Made by a program: the position numbers and the translations under genes. Positions 24,808-33,987 of a stretch of 64,000 nt of DNA are shown here, one piece after another. Location of the stretch: assembly GCA_963790095.1 (NCBI GenBank), contig CAWBNO010000008.1, positions 62,001 to 126,000 on the forward strand, given 5' to 3'. The stretch is from JAAXQD01 sp963790095 (GTDB lineage: Bacteria; Desulfobacterota; Desulfobacteria; Desulfobacterales; UBA11574). Under the pieces are notes generated by a model. The model ran no database searches, had not been told where the DNA came from, and worked only from the letters and a program-made list of their open reading frames with translations. Within the stretch, counting starts at the first letter, position 1. Every line of letters begins with the position of its first letter.

Positions 24808-25563
24808 TTAGAATTTCTCCATGGCTTCCCGCAATCGTTCACGCACCGCTTCCGAATACCAGCTTTCAATGAAATACCGTTCCTTCTCCGTTTCCCTTGC
24901 CAGTACCTCTGCCGCTGTTGTCTCGACACGATTTTGTTTGATCATCCCGTATGCCGCTCCAGGCAAAGAACCCAACTTCTCGGCGTGTTCAATGGCGTTA
25001 TTGACAACCGCCTCCACGGGCAAGACTTCGTCCACCATGCCCATTTCCAAAGCCTCGGCAGGCGCATAAAAATCGCCACACTCCATTATTCTGCGGGCGT
25101 ACCGAACCCCTGCCAAAGCGTGCAGCACCCGATCTGCCAGGTACGGCACCGGAACGCCCAGCTTAACCTCGTTCAGTCCCATCAATTTACGGCCTTCCGC
25201 AATGAACCGCCAGTCGCAACAAAGCGCCAGTATGCACCCGCCGGCCAAGGCATGGCCGGTTATCGCCGCGACGGTCGGTTTGGGGAGGGTGTACAGATCC
25301 ATACAGACCCGATTGAACACTCGAAAAAAGTCTCTGAAATCTTCCCTTTCCAGGGGATACAGATCGGGGATATCAAGCCCTATGGAAAAGAATTTTTCAT
25401 TGGAAGTCCCCAGCACAAGACCGCTGACTCCAGCATCGCTTTTGACCCTCTGAAGAACCTCATCCAGCGCCTGAACGAACTCCGAATTCAATGCATTGGT
25501 GACTCCGCGATTGAACCTGGCGAGCATAACACTTCCAAGATAATCTACCGAAATCATCTCCAT
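24808..25563 (-). CDS. Enoyl-CoA hydratase/isomerase family protein
   Basis: Crotonase-fold protein of 251 residues. The oxyanion-hole loop GHALAGGCILALCCDWRF is intact, as is the first acidic position in NEVKLG. Aligning GDFYAPAEALEMGMVDEV with crotonase puts an Arg where the second catalytic Glu (E164) of the hydratase lies. That favours an isomerase, hydrolase-like or decarboxylase-like reaction over simple hydration. The substrate is an acyl-CoA. No pathway partner is adjacent. Confidence 0.85.
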   Translation of the reverse strand: MEMISVDYLGSVMLARFNRGVTNALNSEFVQALDEVLQRVKSDAGVSGLVLGTSNEKFFSIGLDIPDLYPLEREDFRDFFRVFNRVCMDLYTLPKPTVAAITGHALAGGCILALCCDWRFIAEGRKLMGLNEVKLGVPVPYLADRVLHALAGVRYARRIMECGDFYAPAEALEMGMVDEVLPVEAVVNNAIEHAEKLGSLPGAAYGMIKQNRVETTAAEVLARETEKERYFIESWYSEAVRERLREAMEKF

Positions 25564-25602
25564 TTCAACTCTCCTTCAAGTGTTACGACAAAGATTTTGC
25601 TT

Positions 25603-25812
25603 TTATGATTTTTTCCCCACCTCAAATGCTTTCCCGATATATTTGCCAATGGCATGATATTTTTGGACTTCAGGGCTGTAGACAATAGGACGGATTTTTT
25701 CGATATCCGGAGATCCTTTATCGGTCAACATACTCTCCTCTATCTTCACATCCAAAATTTCTCCCACAAAATGGGTATGCAAGCCTATTTCATAATGCAA
25801 ACTCCTTTTCAT
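25603..25812 (-). pseudogene. C-terminal remnant of a flavin reductase/flavoredoxin-like gene
   Basis: A 69-residue frame with GLHTHFVGEILDVKIEE, PIVYSPEVQKYHAIGKYIGK and a basic end. It corresponds only to the last third of flavin-reductase-domain proteins (flavoredoxin type, usually about 190 residues). The FMN-binding N-terminal part is absent upstream, where only non-coding sequence and an inverted-repeat element are found. I therefore call it a truncated pseudogene. Confidence 0.7.
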
Positions 25813-25925
25813 TTTATCCGATAGTGGAATAAATAACGTGGCAAAATAGCAGTTCTAGACTTTTTTTCTGGTTTGATGGAATTGGATCCAAGTGGCATCA
25901 AATAGATAGTGAAAACAGCCCGGCA

Positions 25926-25946
25926 TTTACCCAATGTTTGGGTAAA
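25926..25946. repeat. 9-bp perfect inverted repeat
   Basis: TTTACCCAA-TGT-TTGGGTAAA lies inside imperfect gcccg/cgggc arms just before the 178-base element. It could be a small hairpin or a protein-binding site. Confidence 0.5.
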
Positions 25947-25971
25947 CTTCGAGTCGGGCAAACTTGACGGT

Positions 25972-26149
25972 TTCGTAAAAAGTCTTTTGTGAGCGACATC
26001 GAGGAATTTTGGAGAAAGATTTATGATGCGTCTGGCGTTAAAAATTTCAAGCTGTTTGAGGGCGTTAGCCCAAGTTCTTGCAATTTAGCCAGACGAGTCA
26101 TGAATCCCAAAATTGCTTGCGGAGCGAGCAAAATCAGACTTTTTGCGAA
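25972..26149. repeat. 178-bp element bounded by 13-bp terminal inverted repeats
   Basis: TTCGTAAAAAGTC at 25972-25984 faces GACTTTTTGCGAA at 26137-26149 (12 of 13 paired). The interior holds a short open frame on either strand that resembles no protein. Size and ends fit a non-autonomous MITE. The rest of the gap up to queC (26150-26443) has no gene, only a short ttcattattctaatattcca remnant of the family-1 repeat near 26275. Confidence 0.65.
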
Positions 26150-26443
26150 TTCATCAAACTTCATAGCAACTAAAAAATTAATATCACATATTACGATCAA
26201 TTTCAAAAAATTATGATAATCTTTCCCAACCCGCCAAATCTCGCCGACCTTTAAATGGTTCGATTACGCCAAGCCTTCATTATTCTAATATTCCAGTTTA
26301 ATCGATAAAGATTCCACAGCCGTTGCCTTTAACCAAGTCCTGACGAACAGCTTTTTCAGGGCCATATAAAAAGGCAGAACAATATCACTTTTAACCTATT
26401 GATACTTGCAATCCCGTGACGGGTCGCTTATATTTTATCGATT

Positions 26444-27136
26444 ATGAGCCATTTAAAAAAAGCCGTTGTTCTTTCAAGTGGGGGACTCGATTCCACCACG
26501 GCAATGGCCATCGCAAAATACGAAGGTTTTGAAATCTATAGTCTTAGTTTTTCCTATGGGCAGCGTCACGCCTTTGAGCTTGAAGCCGCTCAAAAGGTGT
26601 CGAACGCCTTGGGTGTGACCGAACACCTTGTAATTAATATAGATTTAAGTAAAATAGGGGGGTCATCCCTTACCGATGACATTGCTGTTCCAAAAAAAAG
26701 GGATGAACAGGAGATGGCCAGGGAAATACCGGTTACCTACGTTCCGGCCAGAAATACCATATTTCTTTCCTTTGCCCTGGCATGGGCCGAGGTTCTCGAA
26801 TCAGCCGATATTTTTATCGGGGTTAACGCCGTCGACTACAGCGGTTATCCGGACTGTCGGCCTGAATATATCGAGGCATTTGAACGTATGGCAAATCTTG
26901 CCACAAAGGCGGGTTTGGAGGGCATCACAAAAACCAGGATCAGGACGCCGCTTATCCATTTGACCAAAGCGCAGATCATTCAAAAAGGTATGGAACTGGG
27001 GGTCGATTATGCTTTGACCCACAGCTGCTATGACCCTTCGCCCGAAGGGTTGGCATGCGGTGAGTGTGACAGCTGTTTTTTAAGAAAGAAAGGTTTTAGG
27101 GAAGCGGGTGTCAAAGATCCGACAAAATATATATAG
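26444..27136 (+). CDS. queC: 7-cyano-7-deazaguanine synthase
   Basis: A 230-residue ATP-dependent enzyme converting 7-carboxy-7-deazaguanine to preQ0 in queuosine synthesis. The PP-loop SSGGLDSTT (S11-T19) binds ATP. Four zinc cysteines (C195, C205, C208, C211) appear in the order C-x9-C-x2-C-x2-C near the end. Length and motifs are standard. No other queuosine genes are adjacent, and I see no preQ1 riboswitch upstream. It ends convergently against iorB. Confidence 0.96.
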   Translation: MSHLKKAVVLSSGGLDSTTAMAIAKYEGFEIYSLSFSYGQRHAFELEAAQKVSNALGVTEHLVINIDLSKIGGSSLTDDIAVPKKRDEQEMAREIPVTYVPARNTIFLSFALAWAEVLESADIFIGVNAVDYSGYPDCRPEYIEAFERMANLATKAGLEGITKTRIRTPLIHLTKAQIIQKGMELGVDYALTHSCYDPSPEGLACGECDSCFLRKKGFREAGVKDPTKYI

Positions 27137-27186
27137 ATTCTAACCCTAACTATCCCACCGCACTCCTTTTTATTGAAGAAATCCCG

Positions 27187-27783
27187 TTAACCGAGTTGGT
27201 TTGCCGCAGAAAAGCCGAGCTCGAAAGCCTTTAAGTTCTTTTCGACAAAGGCTTTTTTTGTTTTGGTTTTAATCGCTTCTTTTATCGTTTCCGAAGACAA
27301 GGGAATTTTGCCGGTCTGTATCAGGGCACCCAAGAGAACCATATTCACCGACAAAATATTTCCGGCTTCAATGGCAAGTGCCTCAGCATTAAAAGCGATA
27401 AGGTTTGACGTCTTGGCCCGAATCAATGACTGGAGTACATCCAGATCAGGATAAATGCCGCTCCCCACTGCAACCGTAAACGGCGGAAGCGGTGCAAGAT
27501 TGGTTATCACTACGGTGTTGGAATTACACTTGTTCAAAGCTCGAAGGGTTTCCGAAGGCTCAAATCCCACCAGCACGTCAGCCTCGCCGTCTGAGATAAT
27601 GGTACTTTGAGCGGTTCCGAACACAATGCTGCTTTCAACCACACCGCCCCTCTGGGCCATACCGTGTATTTCGCTCATGCGAACCGGAACATTCGCAAGA
27701 AGTGCGGATTCTCCGATAACCTTGGAGGCCAGAAGATTTCCCTGCCCTCCCACAGCCACTATGATTAATCTCGTTGGATTCAT
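27187..27783 (-). CDS. iorB: Indolepyruvate:ferredoxin oxidoreductase beta subunit
   Basis: A 198-residue subunit of the 2-oxoacid:acceptor oxidoreductase gamma-type domain (VAVGGQGNLLASKVIGESAL, MSEIHGMAQRGGVVESSI). With IorA it oxidises aryl-2-oxoacids such as indolepyruvate to aryl-acetyl-CoA and reduces ferredoxin in the cytosol. Its partner lies upstream on the same strand, 344 bases away, a gap enlarged by a family-1 repeat. Confidence 0.93.
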   Translation of the reverse strand: MNPTRLIIVAVGGQGNLLASKVIGESALLANVPVRMSEIHGMAQRGGVVESSIVFGTAQSTIISDGEADVLVGFEPSETLRALNKCNSNTVVITNLAPLPPFTVAVGSGIYPDLDVLQSLIRAKTSNLIAFNAEALAIEAGNILSVNMVLLGALIQTGKIPLSSETIKEAIKTKTKKAFVEKNLKAFELGFSAANQLG

Positions 27784-27879
27784 TTTATTACCGTCCGTTG
27801 TGGAATCTTAAAAAAACAGTTCCGTTTGCCTGCCCGGTCAAATATGCTGGCAACCGGATCAAACTCTAACGACAAGTTA

Positions 27880-28105
27880 GGGGCTTCGCCCCGATTGGAA
27901 TACTGGAATATTGGAATAATGGGTTCTTGGATAATGCAATTTTGGATTGAGAGTAAAATTTGTGTTGAGGATACAATTTAAAGTGCATAATATCCTTTTA
28001 AAAACCAACCTTCCAGTATTCCACCCTTCCATTATTCCATGTTCGAGGCAAGCGTTCAAGCCTCATAAAATAACCTGTTTTTTCATTTAGTTGTAGAATT
28101 TCCGA
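27880..28105. repeat. Family-1 intergenic repeat element, copy B (inverted relative to copy A)
   Basis: About 226 bases starting with the hairpin GGGGCTTCGCCCC and ending tagaatttccga. The reverse complement matches 15071-15303 along its length, including tgaggctt, ggaatactggaa and agaacccattattccaat. It separates iorA from iorB. Shared ends and a shared core with variable spacing indicate an old mobile repeat. Confidence 0.85.
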
Positions 28106-28127
28106 AACGTTTAATTATCATTGAAAA

Positions 28128-29984
28128 TCAGGCGTCGTCCTTTAAGGGTAAAATAGCATGCTCCGGGCAGATTTGGGCACAGACCGTACAGCCTGTACAC
28201 AAGAGAGGATCGATTTTAACCCGGTTACCCTCGATGAAAAAAGCCGGGCATGCCAGCTCATTGATGCAGTTTCTGTGATTTTTACATTTTTCACTGACAA
28301 AAAAAGATCTTCCACGGGGTTTCTTCAGCGCTTTGGCAAACAGCGTGCAGGCCTCCTTTGAAATAACCACCGAAACACCTTTAAAATTCAGGGCCTCTTT
28401 GATGGATTCAATACTCTTTTTAATCCGGTATGGCCGAATGACGGAAACATGCGGCACCCCCACGGCCCTCACGATTTCTTCGATGGACACATGGGAATAT
28501 CCTTCCATGTCCAGCGCTTTCATATCGACCCCTGGATGATGCTGATGTCCGGTCATGGCAGTAATGCCATTGTCAAGAATGACCAGTGTAAAATTGTGGT
28601 TATTAAAAACGGCGTTGATCAAGCCGGGTATTCCGGAATGAAAAAAAGTGGAGTCCCCAATAAAAGAGATGATTTTTTTGTCGGTTACCTTTGAAAAACC
28701 GCAGGATGTCCCCACAGAAGACCCCATACATATCAAAAAATCTCCCTTGGAAAGCGGCGGCATAAATCCGAGGGTATAGCAACCGATGTCCGTGGGGCAA
28801 ATGGTTTCCATGCCCTCTGTTGCCTTGTTAATCACATAAAAAGTGGCCCTGTGGGAGCATCCGGCACAAAGGCTCGGGGGGCGCTGGGGGATTTCGGGAA
28901 CATCAGAGAGATTGACACCTGCCGCCGGTTTGCATGTCACGTCAAAATATGCGGCCAAACATTGTCTGACCAGCGCTGGATTGTATTCGTAGAGGCGTGA
29001 AAAAAGGTCCTTCCCTTTTCCATGTATGGGGAGGGTCAAACCTTCTTCCTGGGCATATGCCTTGATGGCCTCTTCCATGAAAGGTTCGCCTTCCTCCACC
29101 ACCAGCACTTTTTCACACCCTTTTAAAAAGTCTTTGATCAAAACCCGGGGTATGGGGTGTGAAAATCCAACCCGTAATATTTTGATTTTGTGCGCAATAT
29201 TCAGATCTTTTACTGCATCGGAAACATAGTTATAGCTCACCCCATTGCAGACAATTCCCCATGGGCCGTCTCCGGTGATAAAATTGTATTGAGATGTTTC
29301 GGAAATCGTTTCCGCCGTTTCCAATTTTTCAAGGAGTTTGACATGGAGAGTTCTGGAAACTGCAGGAACCGTCACATAATTGAAAGGATCTTTTGTAAAA
29401 TCACCTTTTGTTATAGGCACCTGAATATCGCCCAACACCACGACTTCGGTGGAATGATTGATCCGGGTGGTGGTTCTGAAGATAACCGGCAGCTGAAGTT
29501 TTTCGGACAAATCGAATGCAAAAGGCATCATATCTTTTGCCTCCTGCCCGGAAGACGGCTCCAGCATGGGGAGGCCGGCAAGCTTGCTGTAATACCGGTT
29601 GTCCTGTTCGTTCTGGCTTGAAAACATAAAAGGATCGTCGGCTGTCAGAATCACCAGCCCGCCTTTAACACCCAGATATGCCAGGGTTATAAGAGCATCG
29701 GCAGCCACATTCATCCCCACATGTTTCATCACGCACATGCTGCGAACTCCGGAATTTGCAGCAGCGGCCGCCACCTCGAGGGCCACCTTTTCGTTGATGC
29801 TGTATTCGAAATAAAGGTCCCTTTCTTGGGATATCTGAAAAAAATTCAGTGAAATCTCCGAAGATGGTGTTCCCGGGTATGTTGTTGCAACGGCGACTCC
29901 GGCCTCGATGGCGCCCCGGGCAATGGCTTCGTTGCCTAAAAGGAGCATCTTTTTACCGGGATCTACGGCAAGTAGTTTATGCAT
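28128..29984 (-). CDS. iorA: Indolepyruvate:ferredoxin oxidoreductase alpha subunit
   Basis: A 618-residue thiamine-diphosphate enzyme. The pyrimidine domain (TTYPGTPSSEI) comes first. The ThDP-binding domain has GDSTFFHSGIPGLINAVFNN and CAGCSHRATF. A C-terminal 2x[4Fe-4S] ferredoxin segment has CKNHRNC, then CTGCTVCAQICPEHA. It decarboxylates aryl-2-oxoacids and passes electrons to ferredoxin. The length is typical. The start ATG follows AAGGAAG on the minus strand. It is upstream of iorB in one transcription unit interrupted by a repeat. Confidence 0.95.
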   Translation of the reverse strand: MHKLLAVDPGKKMLLLGNEAIARGAIEAGVAVATTYPGTPSSEISLNFFQISQERDLYFEYSINEKVALEVAAAAANSGVRSMCVMKHVGMNVAADALITLAYLGVKGGLVILTADDPFMFSSQNEQDNRYYSKLAGLPMLEPSSGQEAKDMMPFAFDLSEKLQLPVIFRTTTRINHSTEVVVLGDIQVPITKGDFTKDPFNYVTVPAVSRTLHVKLLEKLETAETISETSQYNFITGDGPWGIVCNGVSYNYVSDAVKDLNIAHKIKILRVGFSHPIPRVLIKDFLKGCEKVLVVEEGEPFMEEAIKAYAQEEGLTLPIHGKGKDLFSRLYEYNPALVRQCLAAYFDVTCKPAAGVNLSDVPEIPQRPPSLCAGCSHRATFYVINKATEGMETICPTDIGCYTLGFMPPLSKGDFLICMGSSVGTSCGFSKVTDKKIISFIGDSTFFHSGIPGLINAVFNNHNFTLVILDNGITAMTGHQHHPGVDMKALDMEGYSHVSIEEIVRAVGVPHVSVIRPYRIKKSIESIKEALNFKGVSVVISKEACTLFAKALKKPRGRSFFVSEKCKNHRNCINELACPAFFIEGNRVKIDPLLCTGCTVCAQICPEHAILPLKDDA

Positions 29985-30286
29985 TGTTTCTTCCTTATGT
30001 TTAAATGTGTAATTTTACCCTAACTGATCATAAACAAACTGGGAGAAATATTATAAGTGTTTCGTTTTTTATATTTTTTGTAGATACCAATGTAATTTCA
30101 TAACGCTTCTATAGATGAGATATAAATCTTTTAATACAATCCCATTTTGTTTACCCTTCGGGAAAGCTGATGATACCCCATCTCCTTCGTTATAAAGGGC
30201 TCGCAGTAGACGACTACGGCTTCGTCCTTGATGCCTTGGATCTGGGGCATCCTAAACTTTCGCTCAATTAGGGTTTCAGTTTTTGG
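29985..30286. other. Gene-free region upstream of iorA
   Basis: An AT-rich stretch holding the iorA leader and an untranslated zone. It includes tttcgctcaattagg (30258-30272), identical to one arm of the hairpin at 21788. I see no gene and no confident promoter. Confidence 0.4.
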
Positions 30287-30526
30287 TCATCGGGTGGTTT
30301 TTTGGAACCCACCTTGGATGTTGCATCCGTCGAGCTTGCAAAGGTAAAAGCCGAATAGGACGAAACGGTCCCTGTCGACTTCATCTGTTTGTCAACGCAG
30401 CAGATTTCGAAAATCGGCGCTCGCAAGGTTCAGGGTATATACCAGCACAGCCGGTGGTGTAAAGAATTTTCTGAGAGCCAACAAGCAATTGAAAAAACTT
30501 TACAAATATCTAACCATGATTTATAG
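30287..30526 (+). pseudogene. Decayed gene fragment, one internal stop
   Basis: One frame reads protein-like sequence (GGFLEPTLDVASVELAKVKA) up to a TAG at 30356-30358. It then continues in the same frame with DETVPVDFICLSTQQISKIG and a polar helical end closing at TAG 30524-30526. No start codon or upstream domain is present. The PVDFICLS segment faintly recalls the tail of a minimal nucleotidyltransferase, but I cannot name the family. It is probably a degraded gene. Confidence 0.4.
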
Positions 30527-30527
30527 T
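30499..30527 (+). promoter_or_regulatory. Candidate sigma70 promoter of rdgB
   Basis: TTTACA (30499-30504) and TATAGT (30522-30527) are 17 bases apart, with the rdgB start codon about 86 bases downstream. Confidence 0.55.
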
Positions 30528-30613
30528 ATTAATTTTCCTTAATATTATACAGCCGTCAATAAATGGGTATGGAATATATTGTAAAATCGAATTTTTCCTG
30601 AATCGAGGTTCCC

Positions 30614-31255
30614 ATGCAACATCAAATGATACTTGTTATTGCCACACGCAACAAAGGAAAAACAAAAGAAATCAAAGATCTTTTACAGGATTTTCCGGTT
30701 GATATTAAAGATCTATATGACTTTGGTCCAATTCCTCACCTGGAAGAAGATGGCGATACCTTTGATGAAAATGCATACAAAAAAGCGAGTTTCGCAGCCC
30801 GAATCCTCGGGTTGCCAGCATTGGCTGACGATTCGGGATTGACGGTGGAATCCTTGAAGGGCGCTCCCGGTATTCATTCCGCGCGTTATGCAGGGGAAAA
30901 TGCAACCGATGAACAACGATATTTAAAGCTGCTCCGTGAAATGGAAGGGATGTCCAACCGCAAGGCAGCGTTTGAATGCGTCATATCCATCGCCGTTCCA
31001 ACAGGCCCTGCACTGACATATGAAGCGCGCTGTGAAGGGCTGATCACACAAGTGCCTGCCGGCTCAAAAGGATTCGGATACGATCCCGTTTTCTATTATC
31101 CGCCCTATAAAAAAACTTTTGCTGAATTAACCAGACAAGAAAAAAACCGTGTCAGTCACCGGGGAAAAGCGTTTGCCGAACTCAAAGATGAGTTTGACAA
31201 GGTTTTAATCTGGATCCGTCAAAATATGTCCGTGCAGGAGAAACGACACGGTTAA
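30614..31255 (+). CDS. rdgB: XTP/dITP pyrophosphatase (RdgB/HAM1)
   Basis: A 213-residue cytosolic house-cleaning enzyme that hydrolyses dITP, XTP and related non-canonical purine triphosphates to monophosphates. Motifs are the N-terminal IATRNKGKTKEIK, ALADDSGLTVESLKGAPGIHSARYAG, GFGYDPVFY and SHRGKAFAEL. Length is normal. It has its own candidate promoter and is followed on the same strand by a nitroreductase gene. Confidence 0.95.
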   Translation: MQHQMILVIATRNKGKTKEIKDLLQDFPVDIKDLYDFGPIPHLEEDGDTFDENAYKKASFAARILGLPALADDSGLTVESLKGAPGIHSARYAGENATDEQRYLKLLREMEGMSNRKAAFECVISIAVPTGPALTYEARCEGLITQVPAGSKGFGYDPVFYYPPYKKTFAELTRQEKNRVSHRGKAFAELKDEFDKVLIWIRQNMSVQEKRHG

Positions 31256-31373
31256 CTCGCTGATGGGTGCAAACAAAATCGATAACATTGGCAAAAAATC
31301 GGTTTTAAAATAATTTTATTTTACCCATATTCCTTCAATCAAAGTCATTGAGTAAAATGAGGAGTCAAGTTTT

Positions 31374-31967
31374 ATGATCGCAGATTTGATCAGAAAAAAC
31401 AGAAGTTGCCGCCGATTTTTCCAGGAACACCTCGTGGATCTGGACACCTTCACCGAACTCGTCGACCTTGCGAGACTCTCTGCATCGGCAGCCAACTTAC
31501 AACCACTAAAATATATTCTTTCCGCCGATCCTCAAAAGAATGCTCTGATTTTTCCGTGTCTGGGCTGGGCGGGCTATATCGAAGAATGGCCGGGTCCGGA
31601 GGAAGGGGAAAAACCCTCGGGATATATCATTATGCTGAGTGATTCACAAAAAGCCAATGATTGGGTTGGATATGACTGCGGTATCGCCGCCCAGAGTATT
31701 CTTTTGGGCGCCAGAGAAAAAGGGCTTGCCGGCTGTATGATCGCATCGATAAAACGTCAAAAACTCCGGGACATACTCAATATTGACCCCCGGTTTAAAA
31801 TCCCCCTGGTAATTGCAATCGGAAAACCCAAAGAAAAAATCGTCATCGAAGCCGTTGACAGTGACAACGGGATTCGTTACTGGCGGGACAGCAAGGGTGT
31901 CCATCATGTGCCCAAAAGAAAATTAAAAGATATTATCATCGGTTCATATTCACCGGCAAAACCGTGA
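31374..31967 (+). CDS. Nitroreductase family protein
   Basis: A 197-residue FMN-dependent oxidoreductase fold. The N-terminal RKNRSCRRFFQ motif, ASAANLQPLKYIL, GYDCGIAAQSILLGAREKGL and VIAIGKPKEK match the nitroreductase family. The substrate is not predictable. The C-terminal YWRDSKGVHHVPKR is a common ending in anaerobe members. Confidence 0.9.
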   Translation: MIADLIRKNRSCRRFFQEHLVDLDTFTELVDLARLSASAANLQPLKYILSADPQKNALIFPCLGWAGYIEEWPGPEEGEKPSGYIIMLSDSQKANDWVGYDCGIAAQSILLGAREKGLAGCMIASIKRQKLRDILNIDPRFKIPLVIAIGKPKEKIVIEAVDSDNGIRYWRDSKGVHHVPKRKLKDIIIGSYSPAKP

Positions 31968-32028
31968 AGAACCACAAACCTAATGTCAAAAAAATCGAAA
32001 ATGGTAACTCGTATAAAGGAGAATCTGG

Positions 32029-33987
32029 ATGTTCCAAAAAAAGAAAGGGATAGATATCGTTGTCCATATTGGCGGCATCACAACTTTTGAAGCAGCAATG
32101 CGACTTTTCGAAGATAGATTAGACGAAGAAAACCTATCGAGGATACAGAAAATTAAAAATCCGGAAGTCGCTCTTAAAATTGCAAATTCAATCGTCATGT
32201 GTGAACCGGAAACTGTTTTCATCAATACCGGATCTGAATCGGATAAAGCGTTTATCAGGGAAATGGCGTTAAAAAATGGAGAAGAAGCCAAACTCCCCAT
32301 GGACGGACACACCATCCATTTTGATCTCAAAGATGAACAGGGAAGGATTATCGATCGCACCTATTACATCTCCAATGAAGAAGAACATATCAGTTCTCTT
32401 GCCAATAAAATGGACCGGGCAAAAGCACTGATAGATATTCAGGATAAGATGACCGGTATTATGCGCGGCAAAACCATGATCGTCGGATGTTATATGCGGG
32501 GACCCGTCGGCTCGCCGGCATCGAACCCGGCACTGGAGATCACCAGTTCGGCGTATGTATCCCACAGTGCTGAAATCCTTTACAGAAATGCTTTTTCTGA
32601 TGTTGACAAGGAGGTGGACAGACTGGGTCACTTTTACACCAATATCCACAGTGAAGGGCGAAACAGACCCCAAGATCTGCCCAATGCACGGGTATTCATG
32701 GATCGAAGTCATCGAACCACATATAGTTTTAATTGTACCTATGCCGGAAATACGTTGCTGCTGAAAAAAGGGAATCACCGGTTTTCCGTCGACAAAGCCG
32801 TGTATGAAAACAGAGGCAATGAGCTATCGGAACATATGTTCATTACCGGAGTCAACGGAAACGGAGGCCGGATTACCTGGTGCACCGGCGCCGCACCCAG
32901 CGGTTGCGGCAAAACGACCACCGCCATGGCGGGAAACCATTTCGTAGGCGACGACCTTGCTCAGATGTGGATCGATGAAAACGGGAGTATCCGTTCAATC
33001 AACCCCGAATGCGGTATTTTCGGTATTGTCGAAGATGTAAACTGGGAAGGTGATCCTTTTCTGATGAAACTTCTCAGAGAACCGGGTACAGAAGTGATAT
33101 GGTCCAATGTCCTCATCGATGAAAACGGTGTTCCTCACTGGACGGGGAATGGAGAAAATCCTCCACTTAGAGGGAAGAATTTTCAGGGGCACTGGGAAAA
33201 GGGGATGATCGATAAAGATGGAAAAGAGATTCCCATGTCTCACCCCAATTCAAGATGCACCTTGACCTCATCTGCTCTGGCAAATTATTCGCCCATGTCC
33301 GAAGAACCCAACGGCGTTGAAACAAGAGTGGTGACATACAGCGGCAGAGACAGTGACACCATGCCGCCGGTCTGGGCAGCCCAAAACTCCGATGAAGGGG
33401 TCGTCATCGGTGCCTGCATCGTGTCTGCGGCAACGGCCACTGAAGTCGGGGCCACCGGCGTTAAACGCGCCCCCTGGGCCAATGCCCCTTTTATCCCCGG
33501 ATCCCTGGCAGAGTATATGGATGCTCAATTTAAATTCTTTGGAAATGAAAAAATCGCCCCAGACAAAAAACCTGTAATGGCAGGATTGAATTATTTTCTA
33601 ACGGATAAAGCCAGAGGCGGAACTTCGACCAAGCTGATCGGAGAAAAAAGGGATGTAAAAGTCTGGCTGGCCTGGCTGGAAAGACTAGCGCACAATGAGG
33701 TCGATGTAATTAAAACCCCCATAGGAAATCTGCCGACCTTCGATGACCTGAAAAATCTCTTTAAAACGATCATCGACAAAGAATACACCGAAGAACTGTA
33801 TATTAAGCAGTTTTCTCTGTACATAGACAATATCGTTTCCAGAATAGACATGCAGTTAAAGGCATATGGAAAAGAACCCGATATTCCCGAAAAATTGTTC
33901 GAAATTCTTAATGCGCAAAAGGAAGGCCTTGGGGCGCTGAGAAATACATATGGCCCGATCGTAACACCGTCTCAACTTAAGGAATGA
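32029..33987 (+). CDS. pckG: Phosphoenolpyruvate carboxykinase (GTP), divergent
   Basis: A 652-residue cytosolic enzyme converting oxaloacetate and GTP to PEP, CO2 and GDP. The P-loop is APSGCGKTTTAMAG where typical GTP-PEPCK has FPSACGKTNLAM. GDDLAQMWID, NPECGIFGIVEDVNWEGDP and the late IKTPIGNLP support the family. The usual FRKD/WPGFGEN C-terminal signature is not recognisable, which marks a divergent branch. AAGGAG lies 7 bases before the ATG. It overlaps the permease gene by 4 bases. Confidence 0.85.
   Translation: MFQKKKGIDIVVHIGGITTFEAAMRLFEDRLDEENLSRIQKIKNPEVALKIANSIVMCEPETVFINTGSESDKAFIREMALKNGEEAKLPMDGHTIHFDLKDEQGRIIDRTYYISNEEEHISSLANKMDRAKALIDIQDKMTGIMRGKTMIVGCYMRGPVGSPASNPALEITSSAYVSHSAEILYRNAFSDVDKEVDRLGHFYTNIHSEGRNRPQDLPNARVFMDRSHRTTYSFNCTYAGNTLLLKKGNHRFSVDKAVYENRGNELSEHMFITGVNGNGGRITWCTGAAPSGCGKTTTAMAGNHFVGDDLAQMWIDENGSIRSINPECGIFGIVEDVNWEGDPFLMKLLREPGTEVIWSNVLIDENGVPHWTGNGENPPLRGKNFQGHWEKGMIDKDGKEIPMSHPNSRCTLTSSALANYSPMSEEPNGVETRVVTYSGRDSDTMPPVWAAQNSDEGVVIGACIVSAATATEVGATGVKRAPWANAPFIPGSLAEYMDAQFKFFGNEKIAPDKKPVMAGLNYFLTDKARGGTSTKLIGEKRDVKVWLAWLERLAHNEVDVIKTPIGNLPTFDDLKNLFKTIIDKEYTEELYIKQFSLYIDNIVSRIDMQLKAYGKEPDIPEKLFEILNAQKEGLGALRNTYGPIVTPSQLKE

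Noticed and set aside
25989..26216. 75-residue frame inside the 178-bp element
   Set aside because: Overlaps the inverted-repeat element, matches no family and mirrors another frame on the opposite strand.
26300..26443. preQ1 riboswitch before queC
   Set aside because: No C-rich pseudoknot pattern seen.
27877..28059. 60-residue frame between iorA and iorB
   Set aside because: Lies entirely in the family-1 repeat; its sequence only reflects the repeat.
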